Origin: Actinomycetes bacterium
Lineage (GTDB): Bacteria > Actinomycetota > Actinomycetes > Actinomycetales > Cellulomonadaceae
DNA length: 10,724 nucleotides
Direction: 5' to 3'
Assembly (NCBI GenBank): GCA_023389545.1
Contig: JAEWEI010000025.1
Span: forward strand, 1 to 10,724
How positions within the stretch are numbered: position 1 is the first letter of the stretch; each line of letters opens with the position of its first letter. Under the pieces are notes generated by a model, which saw only the letters and a list, made by a program, of their open reading frames with translations, ran no database searches and was not told where the DNA came from. The position numbers and the translations under genes were made by a program. Shown here one piece after another: positions 1 through 9,027 of this stretch.

Positions 1-2276
<2,276 letters not shown>

Positions 2277-2325
2277 GCGAGGTTCGCCCACTTCCGCCGC
2301 GGCGTCGCCGCGTCATCGCCGGTTC

Positions 2326-2365
2326 TGTTGACGACAACACTACGGCCTGGGCCGTGGGAAGTCAG
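2326..2365 (-). promoter_or_regulatory. Predicted kgd promoter with a TGTTG-N4-CAACA palindrome at -10/+1
   Basis: On the minus strand CTGACT (2360-2365) and TAGTGT (2337-2342) are separated by 17 nt, a reasonable sigma-A-type pair; transcription would start near 2330 and give a leader of about 54 nt. A perfect inverted repeat, TGTTG at 2326-2330 and CAACA at 2335-2339 with ACGA between, overlaps the -10 box and the predicted start point. That is a typical position for a repressor operator, though the regulator is unknown. The promoter is predicted by eye only. Confidence 0.45.
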
Positions 2366-2395
2366 ACCGGCGGAGCGTGTCTGAGACGCCAGTCG

Positions 2396-2427
2396 GCCCG
2401 GCGTCGCAGGCCTGGTCAAAGCCGGGC
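2396..2427 (-). terminator. Inverted repeat downstream of the ABC exporter operon, possible weak terminator
   Basis: GCCCGGC (2396-2402) and GCCGGGC (2421-2427) are perfect 7-bp arms around an 18-nt loop. They lie between the permease stop (2481) and the kgd promoter. A competing 6-bp hairpin, GACGCC 2385-2390 with GGCGTC 2400-2405, overlaps it. Neither is followed by a T tract on the minus strand, so intrinsic termination is doubtful and read-through into kgd cannot be excluded. Confidence 0.25.
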
Positions 2428-2480
2428 AACGTGAGCGTCCACACCGCCCAAAGCAGGGGTCGACGCCGTGTCTTTCCAGG

Positions 2481-3280
2481 TCATGTGATGTCTCGACGCA
2501 GGGTCGTCGCGCGGCCGATCGCGGCGAAGGCCAAGGCGTAGGCGATCAGCACCAGGAAGCCCTGCCACGGCGCGAGCAGGTCGGAGATGCCGCCGGCCGA
2601 GTAGAAGCTCGACCCGACCATCGCCTCGCCGGCGGCTCCCGGAAGGTACGGGGCGACGCCCTTGCCCCACGACAGGAGGCCGAGCACCACGCGCAGCACC
2701 GGCTCGACGAACTGCGTGAAGGCGAGCAGGACGACGATGGCCGCGACCTGGTTGGTCAGGAGCGTGCCGAACCCGACTCCGACCACGGCCCACACCGCGA
2801 GCGCCACGACCGACAGGCCCAGCGTGCGCAGCACCTCCGGGTCGGTCAGGTACGTCTGCTCCCCGAGCACCGCGAGCACGCCAGCCCCCACCCCGACAGT
2901 CGCGAGCGTGCCGACCAGGCCGAAGACGAGGCCGAACACCCCGGACGAGACGAGCTTCGCGCCGAGGACCACGGTCCGTCGCGGCTCGGCGAGCAGCGTG
3001 GGCGTGATGGTCTGGTGGCGGAACTCGTTGGTCATGGCGAGAGCGCCCACGATCAGCGGGAAGACGTAGCCGAGTGACGGCGCCAGCGTGTAGACGACTC
3101 GGGTGAGCTCGGCGGCGGTGAGCGCCACCCCGCCCTCCGCGGTGGACATCTCTTCGCCCTGCGTCAGGGTCCACGCCATCACCGCGGCGAGGAAGGCCAT
3201 GTACAGGGCCATCGCGATCAGCAGGATCCACCACAGGCGGGTGGTGACGAGCTTGCGGTACTCGGTGGTCAGCGCGGCCC

Positions 3281-3284
<4 letters not shown>
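2481..3284 (-). CDS. ABC-2 type transporter permease
   Basis: This 267-residue membrane subunit pairs with the ATPase encoded just upstream to form an exporter. A short cytoplasmic N-terminus (MRAALTTEYRKLVTTR) leads into about six hydrophobic stretches near residues 18-38, 67-86, 106-140, 152-175, 180-202 and 240-258. The segment NEFRHQTITPTLLAEPRR (about 86-103), between the second and third, is the conserved cytoplasmic loop typical of actinobacterial ABC-2 permeases that contact the ATPase. The ATG at 3284 overlaps the ATPase stop as ATGA, indicating translational coupling; reading frames extending further upstream are shadows of the ATPase. Length and topology are normal. The substrate is not evident; relatives are annotated as drug or antibiotic exporters, but that cannot be read from this sequence. 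Confidence 0.9.
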
Positions 3285-4216
<932 letters not shown>

Positions 4217-4223
4217 GGGCGTG

Positions 4224-4253
4224 AGCCTAACTGTGATAGTTGGACTAGAACAA
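4224..4253 (-). promoter_or_regulatory. Predicted leaderless promoter of the ABC exporter operon
   Basis: On the minus strand TTGTTC (4248-4253) and TAGGCT (4224-4229) lie 18 nt apart. TAGGCT ends 7 nt before the ATG at 4216, the spacing expected if transcription starts on the A of the start codon, and there is no ribosome binding site. The spacer holds an imperfect palindrome, AACTGTGATAGTT on the plus strand (4229-4241), which could be an operator. A GTGCC/GGCAC hairpin (4254-4267) lies just upstream of the -35 box. An own promoter suggests the exporter is not merely the tail of the two-component operon, whose last stop is 87 nt upstream. Confidence 0.5.
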
Positions 4254-4303
4254 GTGCCAGCCGGCACAGATCACTGACAGCCAGCCCCAGGTCCCCGTGG
4301 TGC

Positions 4304-5350
4304 TCAGGTCCGGTACGCCGGCAGAGTCAGCCGCATCGTGCAGCCCACATCCGTGTCCGCCACCTCGATGGCGCCGCCATGCAGGTCCACCGCCCACCGC
4401 ACGATCGCCAGGCCAAGCCCCGTGCCACCCGTCGAGATCTGCCCCGTCGTCGCCGGCATGTTGCCGCGCGCGAACCGCTCGAAGACCTGCGTGCGCTGGT
4501 CCCGTGCGATGCCCGGCCCGCGGTCCACCACGTCGATGCGCACGTCCTGCCCGGCGCGGACAGCCACCAGCCGCACCTCCTCGCCAGGCGGGGAGTGCCG
4601 CACCGCGTTGTGCAGCAGGTTCGCCACCACCTGGTGCAGCCGCTCGGAGTCGGCAGGCACCGTCAGATCGAGCGGGCTCACCTCCACTGGGAAGGTCAGG
4701 CCCTTGTCCGCGCCGACCAGCGCGGCGCTCTCCGCGGCGTCCAGCAGGAAGTCGCGCAACGGCACGTCGGTGATGTCCAGCCCCACGGCGCCCGCCTCGA
4801 CCCGGGAGAGGTCCAGCAGGTACGTCACCAAGCGCCCGAGTCGCTCCGTCTGCGCCAAGGCGGCCTGCAGCGTGGCGGCGTCCGGCTCGCTCACCCCATC
4901 GACGATGTTCTCGAGCTGCGCCTGCAACGCCGTCACCGGCGTGCGCAGCTCATGGGAGACGTTCGCGACCAGCTCGCGGCGCAGCGTGTCCGCCGACTCC
5001 AGATCCTCCGCCATCGTGTTGAACGCCGAGGCGAGCTGGCCCACCTCGTCGCGGCTCGTGGCCTGCACGCGCTGCGAGTAGTCGCCCGCCGCCATCGCCT
5101 GCGCCGCGGCGGTCATCTCCCGCAGGGGCGACGTCATCCCGCGCGCGAGCAGTTGCGTGACCACCAGCGACGCGATGATCGCCAGCGGCAGCGTGCGGGA
5201 CGGGCCCAGGTGATTGTTCAACCCGAGCCACGTGACGAAGGCCGCCAGCGTCACCGTCGCGGCAACGAGCACCCCGAGCTTGATCTTGATCGACCGGAGG
5301 CGGTCGAGCGGACGGACGTCCGGCAGCCTGCGGGCGTGCCGAGGGCTCAT
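4304..5350 (-). CDS. HAMP-domain sensor histidine kinase with minimal extracytoplasmic loop
   Basis: This membrane kinase is the likely partner of the response regulator encoded immediately upstream. It has 348 residues. Two membrane segments (about 25-44 and 53-71) are separated by only about eight residues (NNHLGPSR), so there is no extracellular sensor domain. A HAMP domain follows (about 71-122, LLARGMTSPLREMTAAA). The dimerisation/phosphoacceptor domain carries VSHELRTP with H133 as the predicted phosphorylation site. The ATPase domain shows an N-box (N248 in NLLHNAVRH), G1 DRGPG (276-280), an F-box (VFERFARG) and G2 GTGLGLAI (309-316). All catalytic motifs are intact. The ATG at 5350 overlaps the regulator stop as ATGA, so the two are translationally coupled; longer in-frame upstream extensions overlap the regulator and are rejected. 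The stimulus is unknown; the topology resembles intramembrane-sensing kinases. Confidence 0.94.
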   Translation of the reverse strand: MSPRHARRLPDVRPLDRLRSIKIKLGVLVAATVTLAAFVTWLGLNNHLGPSRTLPLAIIASLVVTQLLARGMTSPLREMTAAAQAMAAGDYSQRVQATSRDEVGQLASAFNTMAEDLESADTLRRELVANVSHELRTPVTALQAQLENIVDGVSEPDAATLQAALAQTERLGRLVTYLLDLSRVEAGAVGLDITDVPLRDFLLDAAESAALVGADKGLTFPVEVSPLDLTVPADSERLHQVVANLLHNAVRHSPPGEEVRLVAVRAGQDVRIDVVDRGPGIARDQRTQVFERFARGNMPATTGQISTGGTGLGLAIVRWAVDLHGGAIEVADTDVGCTMRLTLPAYRT

Positions 5351-6129
5351 AGGCCGGCCTCGGCGCCCCGGGCGGGCTCCGACGGTTCCGAGGGCTCGAA
5401 GGCGTACCCCACGCCGTGCACGGTGCGGATCAGGTCCGCGCCGAGCTTGCGGCGCAGCGCCTTGACGTGGGAGTCGACAGTGCGGGTGCCGCTCGCGTCG
5501 ACCCAGTCCCACACCTCGGCCAGCAGCCGCTCACGCGTCAGCACGGTGCGCGGGCTCGACGCGAGCGCGACCAGCAGGTCGAACTCTGTCGGCGTCAGGT
5601 GCACCTCCACGCCGTCGCGGTGCACCCGCCGCTGCGCGCGGTCCACCACCACGTCGCCGATCTCCAGAGCGGGCACCGGCGTCGACTGCGCGCTCATCAG
5701 CTCGGCGGCCCGCGCGGCGCGCTCCGTGCGGCGCAGCAGCGCCTTGATCCGCGCCACGAGCTCGCGCATCGAGAACGGCTTGGTCATGTAGTCGTCGGCC
5801 CCGACGCCCAGGCCGATGAGCATGTCCGTCTCGTCGTCCCGCGCCGTGAGCATCAGCACCGGCACCGGGCGCTCGGCCTGGATCCGCCGGCACACCTCGA
5901 GGCCGTCGATGCCGGGCAGCATCACGTCCAGCACCACCACATCGGGCTTGAGGCGCGACGCCGCCGCGACTCCCGCGTGGCCGTCGCCGACCGTCTCCAC
6001 CCGCCAGCCCTCCGCCGAGAGGCGGTGCGCCACCGCCGTGGCGATCGCCGGCTCGTCCTCCACGACGAGGACCATGGTCGAGGAGGGTCCCGCGCCGGTG
6101 CTCGCGCCGGCTCCATGACTGATCGACAT
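5347..6129 (-). CDS. OmpR/PhoB-family response regulator
   Basis: This DNA-binding transcription factor is activated by phosphotransfer from the kinase encoded next. It has 260 residues from the ATG at 6129. The receiver domain (about 19-135) holds the acidic pair E24/D25 (VVEDE), phosphoacceptor D68 (VVVLDVMLPGIDG), switch T95 (LMLTARDD) and K117 (YMTKPFS). The winged-helix effector domain spans about 157-246, with TPTEFDLLVAL and recognition-helix segment RTVDSHVKALRRKLG. The tail EPSEPSEP is low complexity. The start is uncertain: ATG 6129 has only a weak GGGG as ribosome binding site and adds a Gly/Ser-rich 18-residue N-terminus, whereas ATG 6075 (MVLVVEDEP) would begin directly at the receiver domain. 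The gene is transcribed divergently from the CNNM operon, sharing a roughly 140-nt promoter region. No convincing -10/-35 pair for this gene was found there. Confidence 0.94.
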   Translation of the reverse strand: MSISHGAGASTGAGPSSTMVLVVEDEPAIATAVAHRLSAEGWRVETVGDGHAGVAAASRLKPDVVVLDVMLPGIDGLEVCRRIQAERPVPVLMLTARDDETDMLIGLGVGADDYMTKPFSMRELVARIKALLRRTERAARAAELMSAQSTPVPALEIGDVVVDRAQRRVHRDGVEVHLTPTEFDLLVALASSPRTVLTRERLLAEVWDWVDASGTRTVDSHVKALRRKLGADLIRTVHGVGYAFEPSEPSEPARGAEAGL

Positions 6130-6252
6130 GCGCCCCAGGGTGGCACAGCGTCCTAGGGAGGGAGGCCAGGCTTGCGGGCGGAATCCGGCGAGGGCCGCGC
6201 GGGTCGGCGGCGCACGGGCCCGATGATGTGTACGACGCCGAGGTGCGTTCCG

Positions 6253-6258
6253 TAGGAT
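6253..6258 (+). promoter_or_regulatory. Predicted -10 element (TAGGAT) of the CNNM operon
   Basis: TAGGAT fits the actinobacterial TAnnnT -10 pattern. Six bases later lies A6265, and nine bases later the ATG at 6268, so the transcript should start within 0-3 nt of that ATG. Only a weak -35 match (TGTACG, 6229-6234, 18-nt spacing) is visible. The element fixes the start of the leader described next. Confidence 0.45.
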
Positions 6259-6264
6259 GTCCTC

Positions 6265-6419
6265 ACCATGAGCAGCTCAAGTAGCTGCCGGCGTCCCGCC
6301 CGGGCCTCAGAGCCCGGGTGCGACCATGCCGGCTCCTTTCCTGTCCTGATCATCCGCGCCCTCCGCACGGCCCGCGCCGTGCGCCAGGCGCCTGCCCGTG
6401 AGGCGGGCGGTGGTCTCCC
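6265..6419 (+). promoter_or_regulatory. Strongly base-paired leader RNA upstream of the CNNM genes, class unknown
   Basis: About 155 nt between the predicted transcription start and the first CNNM gene contain four hairpins. They are GCAGCT/AGCTGC (6272-6277 with 6283-6288, loop CAAGT); CCCGGGC/GCCCGGG (6299-6305 with 6312-6318, loop CTCAGA, extendable by two pairs); GCACGGC/GCCGTGC (6365-6371 with 6376-6382); and CGCCTGCC/GGCGGGCG (6389-6396 with 6402-6409, one T-G wobble) just before the start codon. GCCGGC at 6287-6292 can alternatively pair with GCCGGC at 6328-6333 and enclose hairpin 2, which would disrupt hairpin 1. CCCGCC (6295-6300) is complementary to GGCGGG (6402-6407) near the gene start. 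Such mutually exclusive pairings suggest a regulatory leader. I could not match it to a known riboswitch class. High G+C makes chance hairpins common. Confidence 0.4.
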
Positions 6420-6426
6420 GTGCTGA
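6268..6426 (+). CDS. Possible near-leaderless upstream ORF overlapping the first CNNM start
   Basis: A 52-codon reading frame starts at ATG 6268, 9 nt below the predicted -10 box, and ends with TGA at 6424-6426. It therefore overlaps the GTG start of the CNNM gene (6420-6422) in the arrangement GTGCTGA, the geometry used for translational coupling. The product would begin MSSSSSCRRPARASEPG, be Ser- and Arg-rich and end in Cys-stop; no domain or membrane segment is seen. About 79% of codons end in G or C, below the neighbouring genes, so selection for a stable protein is doubtful. If translated it is more likely a regulatory uORF whose translation remodels the hairpins of the leader. Equally it may be a chance open frame through a structured RNA. 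Confidence 0.3.
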   Translation: MSSSSSCRRPARASEPGCDHAGSFPVLIIRALRTARAVRQAPAREAGGGLPC

Positions 6427-7784
6427 CCGAGTGGCTCCTCGTGGGCCTCGGCGTGCTGCTCACCATGGGGACGGCGGTGTTCGTCGCCAGCGAGTTCTCC
6501 CTGGTGACGCTCGACGCCGGGCTGATGGACAAGCAGACCCGCCCGGACGACCGCCGCGGCCAGTCTGTGCTCAAGGCACTGCGCCAGCTCTCGACTGAAC
6601 TGTCAGGCGCGCAGGTGGGCATCACCGTGACCACCATCCTGCTCGGCTACACCACGCAGCCCGCCGTCGCGCGCATGCTGAGCGGGACGCTCGAGAGCAC
6701 GCCGCTCAGCCCCGCCGTCACCGCGGGAATCGCCGGGCTGGGCACCGCGATCCTCGTCAACGGCTACTCGATGCTCTTCGGCGAGCTCGTGCCCAAGAAC
6801 TTCGCGATCAGCCACCCCGAGGGGACGGCCCGGGTCGCGGCCCCGTTCCAGCGCGCGTTCACGGCCGCCCTGCGCCCGCTCATCTCCCTGTTCAACAACA
6901 GCGCCAACGCGCTGCTGCGCCGCGTGGGGGTCGAGCCGCGCGAGGAGCTCTCCGGTGGCCGCTCCTCACAGGAGCTCGCCTCGCTGGTCCGCCGCTCCGC
7001 CCAAGTCGGCACCCTCGACATGTCCACCGCCACGCTCCTGACGAACTCGCTCGACTTCGAGGAGCTCACCGCCGTGGACGCGATGACCGACCGGCAGCGC
7101 CTGGTGGTGCTGCGCCGCGACGACTCCGCCGCGGACGTGGTCGCCCGCTCGCGGGAGACCGGGCACTCGCGCTTCCCGGTGATCGGCGAGGACCGGGACG
7201 ACATCCTGGGCCTGGTGCACCTGCGCCGGGCCATCGCCGTGCCGTATGAGCGACGCGCTGACGTGCCCGCCGCGGCGCTGATGGTCGAGGCGCCGCGCGT
7301 GCCCGAGACCGTCCACCTGGGCCCGCTGCTCGACGAGCTGCGGGAGCTGGGCCTGCAGATGGCCGTGGTGGTCGACGAGTACGGCGGCACGTCCGGCATC
7401 GTCACCCTTGAGGACGTCGTCGAGGAGCTCGTGGGGGACGTCGCCGACGAGCACGACAGGCGCCGCAACCCCACCTCGCTGCGGGCCGACGGCTCGTGGG
7501 TGCTGCCCGGGCTGCTGCGGCCCGACGAGCTGACCGAGGTCACCGGGCTCACGGTGCCGGCCGACGGGCCCTACGAGACGCTCGGAGGACTGGTCATGGC
7601 CTTGCTCGGGCGCGTGCCCGAGGCAGGTGACGAGGTGGCCGCGGGCGGCGTGCGGCTGCGCGTCGAGCAGATGCAGGGCCGGCGCGTCGAACGGGTGGCC
7701 GTCACCCCGGCGCTGCCCGACGAGGGGCTCGACGAGCGCGGGCGCACCGTGCCGGATCGCGACGAGCGGGGTGAGCGCGCGTGA
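6420..7784 (+). CDS. CNNM/CorC-type CBS-domain membrane protein ('hemolysin family'), long paralogue
   Basis: This 454-residue inner-membrane protein belongs to the CNNM/CorC family, whose characterised members take part in Mg2+ (and related divalent cation) transport; the name 'hemolysin' is historical. The CNNM transmembrane domain (about 1-175) has the first helix with ASEFSLV (23-29), a further hydrophobic region at about 98-120 and the conserved GELVPKN (121-127). A CBS pair follows at about 215-275 and 285-342 (TGHSRFPVIG; VVVDEYGGTSGIVTLEDVVEELVG). The CorC_HlyC C-terminal domain lies at about 355-430, then a charged tail. GTG 6420 is the only usable start: an in-frame TGA lies at 6399-6401. 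Its ribosome binding site is weak (GGTGG 6409-6413, partly inside a hairpin), so expression may depend on coupling to the upstream frame. It overlaps the next gene by GTGA. Confidence 0.93.
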   Translation: MLTEWLLVGLGVLLTMGTAVFVASEFSLVTLDAGLMDKQTRPDDRRGQSVLKALRQLSTELSGAQVGITVTTILLGYTTQPAVARMLSGTLESTPLSPAVTAGIAGLGTAILVNGYSMLFGELVPKNFAISHPEGTARVAAPFQRAFTAALRPLISLFNNSANALLRRVGVEPREELSGGRSSQELASLVRRSAQVGTLDMSTATLLTNSLDFEELTAVDAMTDRQRLVVLRRDDSAADVVARSRETGHSRFPVIGEDRDDILGLVHLRRAIAVPYERRADVPAAALMVEAPRVPETVHLGPLLDELRELGLQMAVVVDEYGGTSGIVTLEDVVEELVGDVADEHDRRRNPTSLRADGSWVLPGLLRPDELTEVTGLTVPADGPYETLGGLVMALLGRVPEAGDEVAAGGVRLRVEQMQGRRVERVAVTPALPDEGLDERGRTVPDRDERGERA

Positions 7785-8824
7785 ACAGCACCGTGGCACT
7801 CCTCCTCGCCGTCATCCTGCTCGCCGGCAACGCGTTCTTCGTCGGCGCGGAGTTCGCCATCATCTCCGCCCGGCGCAGCGCCATCGAGCCGCTCGCCGAG
7901 GCTGGCAACCGCCGCGCACGCACCGTGCTGTGGGCCATGGAGCACGTCTCGCTCATGCTCGCGTGCGCCCAGCTCGGCGTGACCGTCTGCTCGACCACCC
8001 TGGGCCTGGTCGCCGAGCCCGCGATCGCCCACCTCATCGAGGACCCGCTGCACGCCCTCGGGGTGAGCACGAGCCTCGCGCACCCCATCGCGTTCGTGCT
8101 GGCGCTCGCCATCGTGGTGTACCTGCACGTGGTGCTCGGCGAGATGGTGCCCAAGAACCTCGCCGTCGCCGGGCCGGACCGCGCCGTGCTGTGGTTCGGG
8201 CCGCCGCTGGTGTGGCTCGGCCGTGTCCTGCGCCCGGTGATCGCCGCGCTCAACTGGCTCGCCAACCACGTGCTGCGCCTGTTCGGCGTGGAGCCCAAGG
8301 ACGAGGTCGCCTCCGCCTTCACCGCGCAGGAGGTGCGCTCCATCGTCGAGCTGTCGCAGGCCGAGGGGCTGATCGACGACGCGCAGGGACTGCTCTCCGG
8401 CGCCATCCAGTTCTCCGACCGCACCGCGGCCGAGGTGATGGTCCCGCTCGCGGACCTGGTGACGCTCGACGTGGCGGCGACGCCCGCCGATGTGGAGAGG
8501 CACGTGGCGCGCACCGGCTACAGCCGCTTCCCGGTGCTGGACGCCGGCGGGGTGCCCACGGGCTACCTGCACCTCAAGGACGTCCTGTACGCCGACGAGG
8601 CGACGCGCGACCTGCCCGTGCCGACGTGGCGGGTGCGGGCGCTGGCCGTCGTCGAGCCCGGCGCCGAGGTGGAGGAGGCGCTCGCCGCGATGCAGCGCTC
8701 CGGCACCCACCTGGCGCGCGTGGAGCGCGACGGGCGCACCGAGGGCGTCGTGTTCCTGGAGGACATCCTCGAAGAGCTGGTGGGTGAAGTTCGCGACGCG
8801 ATGCAGCGGGACGGCCTGCGCTGA
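7781..8824 (+). CDS. CNNM/CorC-type CBS-domain membrane protein, short paralogue
   Basis: This is a 347-residue paralogue of the preceding gene, co-translated with it (GTG start and TGA stop share GTGA at 7781-7784). The CNNM membrane domain (about 1-170) has GNAFFVGAEFAIISARR (16-32), hydrophobic segments at about 57-80 and 102-119, and GEMVPKN (120-126). The CBS pair lies at about 213-272 (TGYSRFPVLD) and 280-337 (GVVFLEDILEELVGEV). It ends directly after the second CBS domain and lacks the CorC_HlyC domain that the long paralogue has. Adjacent long/short pairs of this sort also occur in mycobacteria (Rv1842c/Rv1841c, from memory). The two may form a heteromeric transporter, as CNNM proteins are dimers; that is inference. 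The transported ion is not determinable from the sequence. Confidence 0.92.
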   Translation: MNSTVALLLAVILLAGNAFFVGAEFAIISARRSAIEPLAEAGNRRARTVLWAMEHVSLMLACAQLGVTVCSTTLGLVAEPAIAHLIEDPLHALGVSTSLAHPIAFVLALAIVVYLHVVLGEMVPKNLAVAGPDRAVLWFGPPLVWLGRVLRPVIAALNWLANHVLRLFGVEPKDEVASAFTAQEVRSIVELSQAEGLIDDAQGLLSGAIQFSDRTAAEVMVPLADLVTLDVAATPADVERHVARTGYSRFPVLDAGGVPTGYLHLKDVLYADEATRDLPVPTWRVRALAVVEPGAEVEEALAAMQRSGTHLARVERDGRTEGVVFLEDILEELVGEVRDAMQRDGLR

Positions 8825-8887
8825 CGTGCGAGATGTCCGTTTCGTTGGTTACCTGGAAGCGCAACCGGGGGAATGTGGCCTGGACGA

Positions 8888-8929
8888 CTGTTCAGGGAGG
8901 TTGGAACAGGCGTCGGTGTCCGTTATGGT
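8888..8929 (+). promoter_or_regulatory. Predicted sigma-A-type promoter of the M15 peptidase gene with an inverted repeat over the -35 box
   Basis: TTGGAA (8901-8906) and TATGGT (8924-8929) are separated by exactly 17 nt, the best promoter match in the window; transcription would start near 8936. CTGTTC (8888-8893) and GAACAG (8904-8909) form a perfect 6-bp inverted repeat with 10 nt between, and its right arm overlaps the -35 element. This suggests a dimeric regulator site, identity unknown. The arms are in the opposite order to the Gram-positive LexA box. Confidence 0.55.
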
Positions 8930-8941
8930 TTCGTGACCGCT

Positions 8942-9006
8942 CAGGCCGTAGAGCCCCCTGGCATGAGAACGCCGGGGCCTGCACCGGGACGGGTCGCTGT
9001 CCGTCC
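8942..9006 (+). promoter_or_regulatory. Two stem-loops in the 5' UTR of the M15 peptidase gene
   Basis: The roughly 90-nt untranslated leader holds two hairpins. CCCTGGC (8956-8962) pairs with GCCGGGG (8971-8977, one T-G wobble) around the loop ATGAGAAC, and CAGG (8942-8945) with CCTG (8978-8981) closes it through an interior loop. GGACGG (8987-8992) pairs with CCGTCC (9001-9006) around an 8-nt loop, 12 nt upstream of the ribosome binding site. The leader is too short for the ydaO-type c-di-AMP riboswitch known from actinobacterial cell-wall hydrolase genes, and I do not recognise its core. Function, if any, is unknown. Confidence 0.3.
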
Positions 9007-9027
9007 GGGTCATGAGTTGGAGGTGTC

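Noticed and set aside
6268..6333. Resemblance of the CNNM leader to a SAM-IV riboswitch (AUGAG, a CAGC/GCUG-type stem, CCGGC, CGGGUG..GACC)
   Set aside because: The segment is much shorter than SAM-IV, lacks the conserved AACCCUCC core and the pseudoknot partner, and the downstream genes are not sulfur metabolism; single motifs of this sort arise by chance in GC-rich RNA.
6153..6368. 71-codon minus-strand frame in the divergent promoter region
   Set aside because: No ribosome binding site, no recognisable domain, and it overlaps the predicted promoter and leader of the CNNM operon.
6265..6419. M-box (ykoK) Mg2+ riboswitch
   Set aside because: The context would fit, but the conserved GUUAGGUGAGGCUCCU start and the later GCUGG/GUCCUAUGCC segments are not present.
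8888..8909. LexA/SOS box at CTGTTC-N10-GAACAG
   Set aside because: Gram-positive LexA sites are GAAC-N4-GTTC with a shorter centre; here the half-sites are in the opposite order and too far apart.
8903..8925. ECF-sigma promoter (GGAAC ... CGTTA) upstream of the M15 gene
   Set aside because: The spacing is only 13 nt, shorter than the 16-18 nt typical of ECF promoters; the sigma-A-type pair with 17-nt spacing explains the site better.
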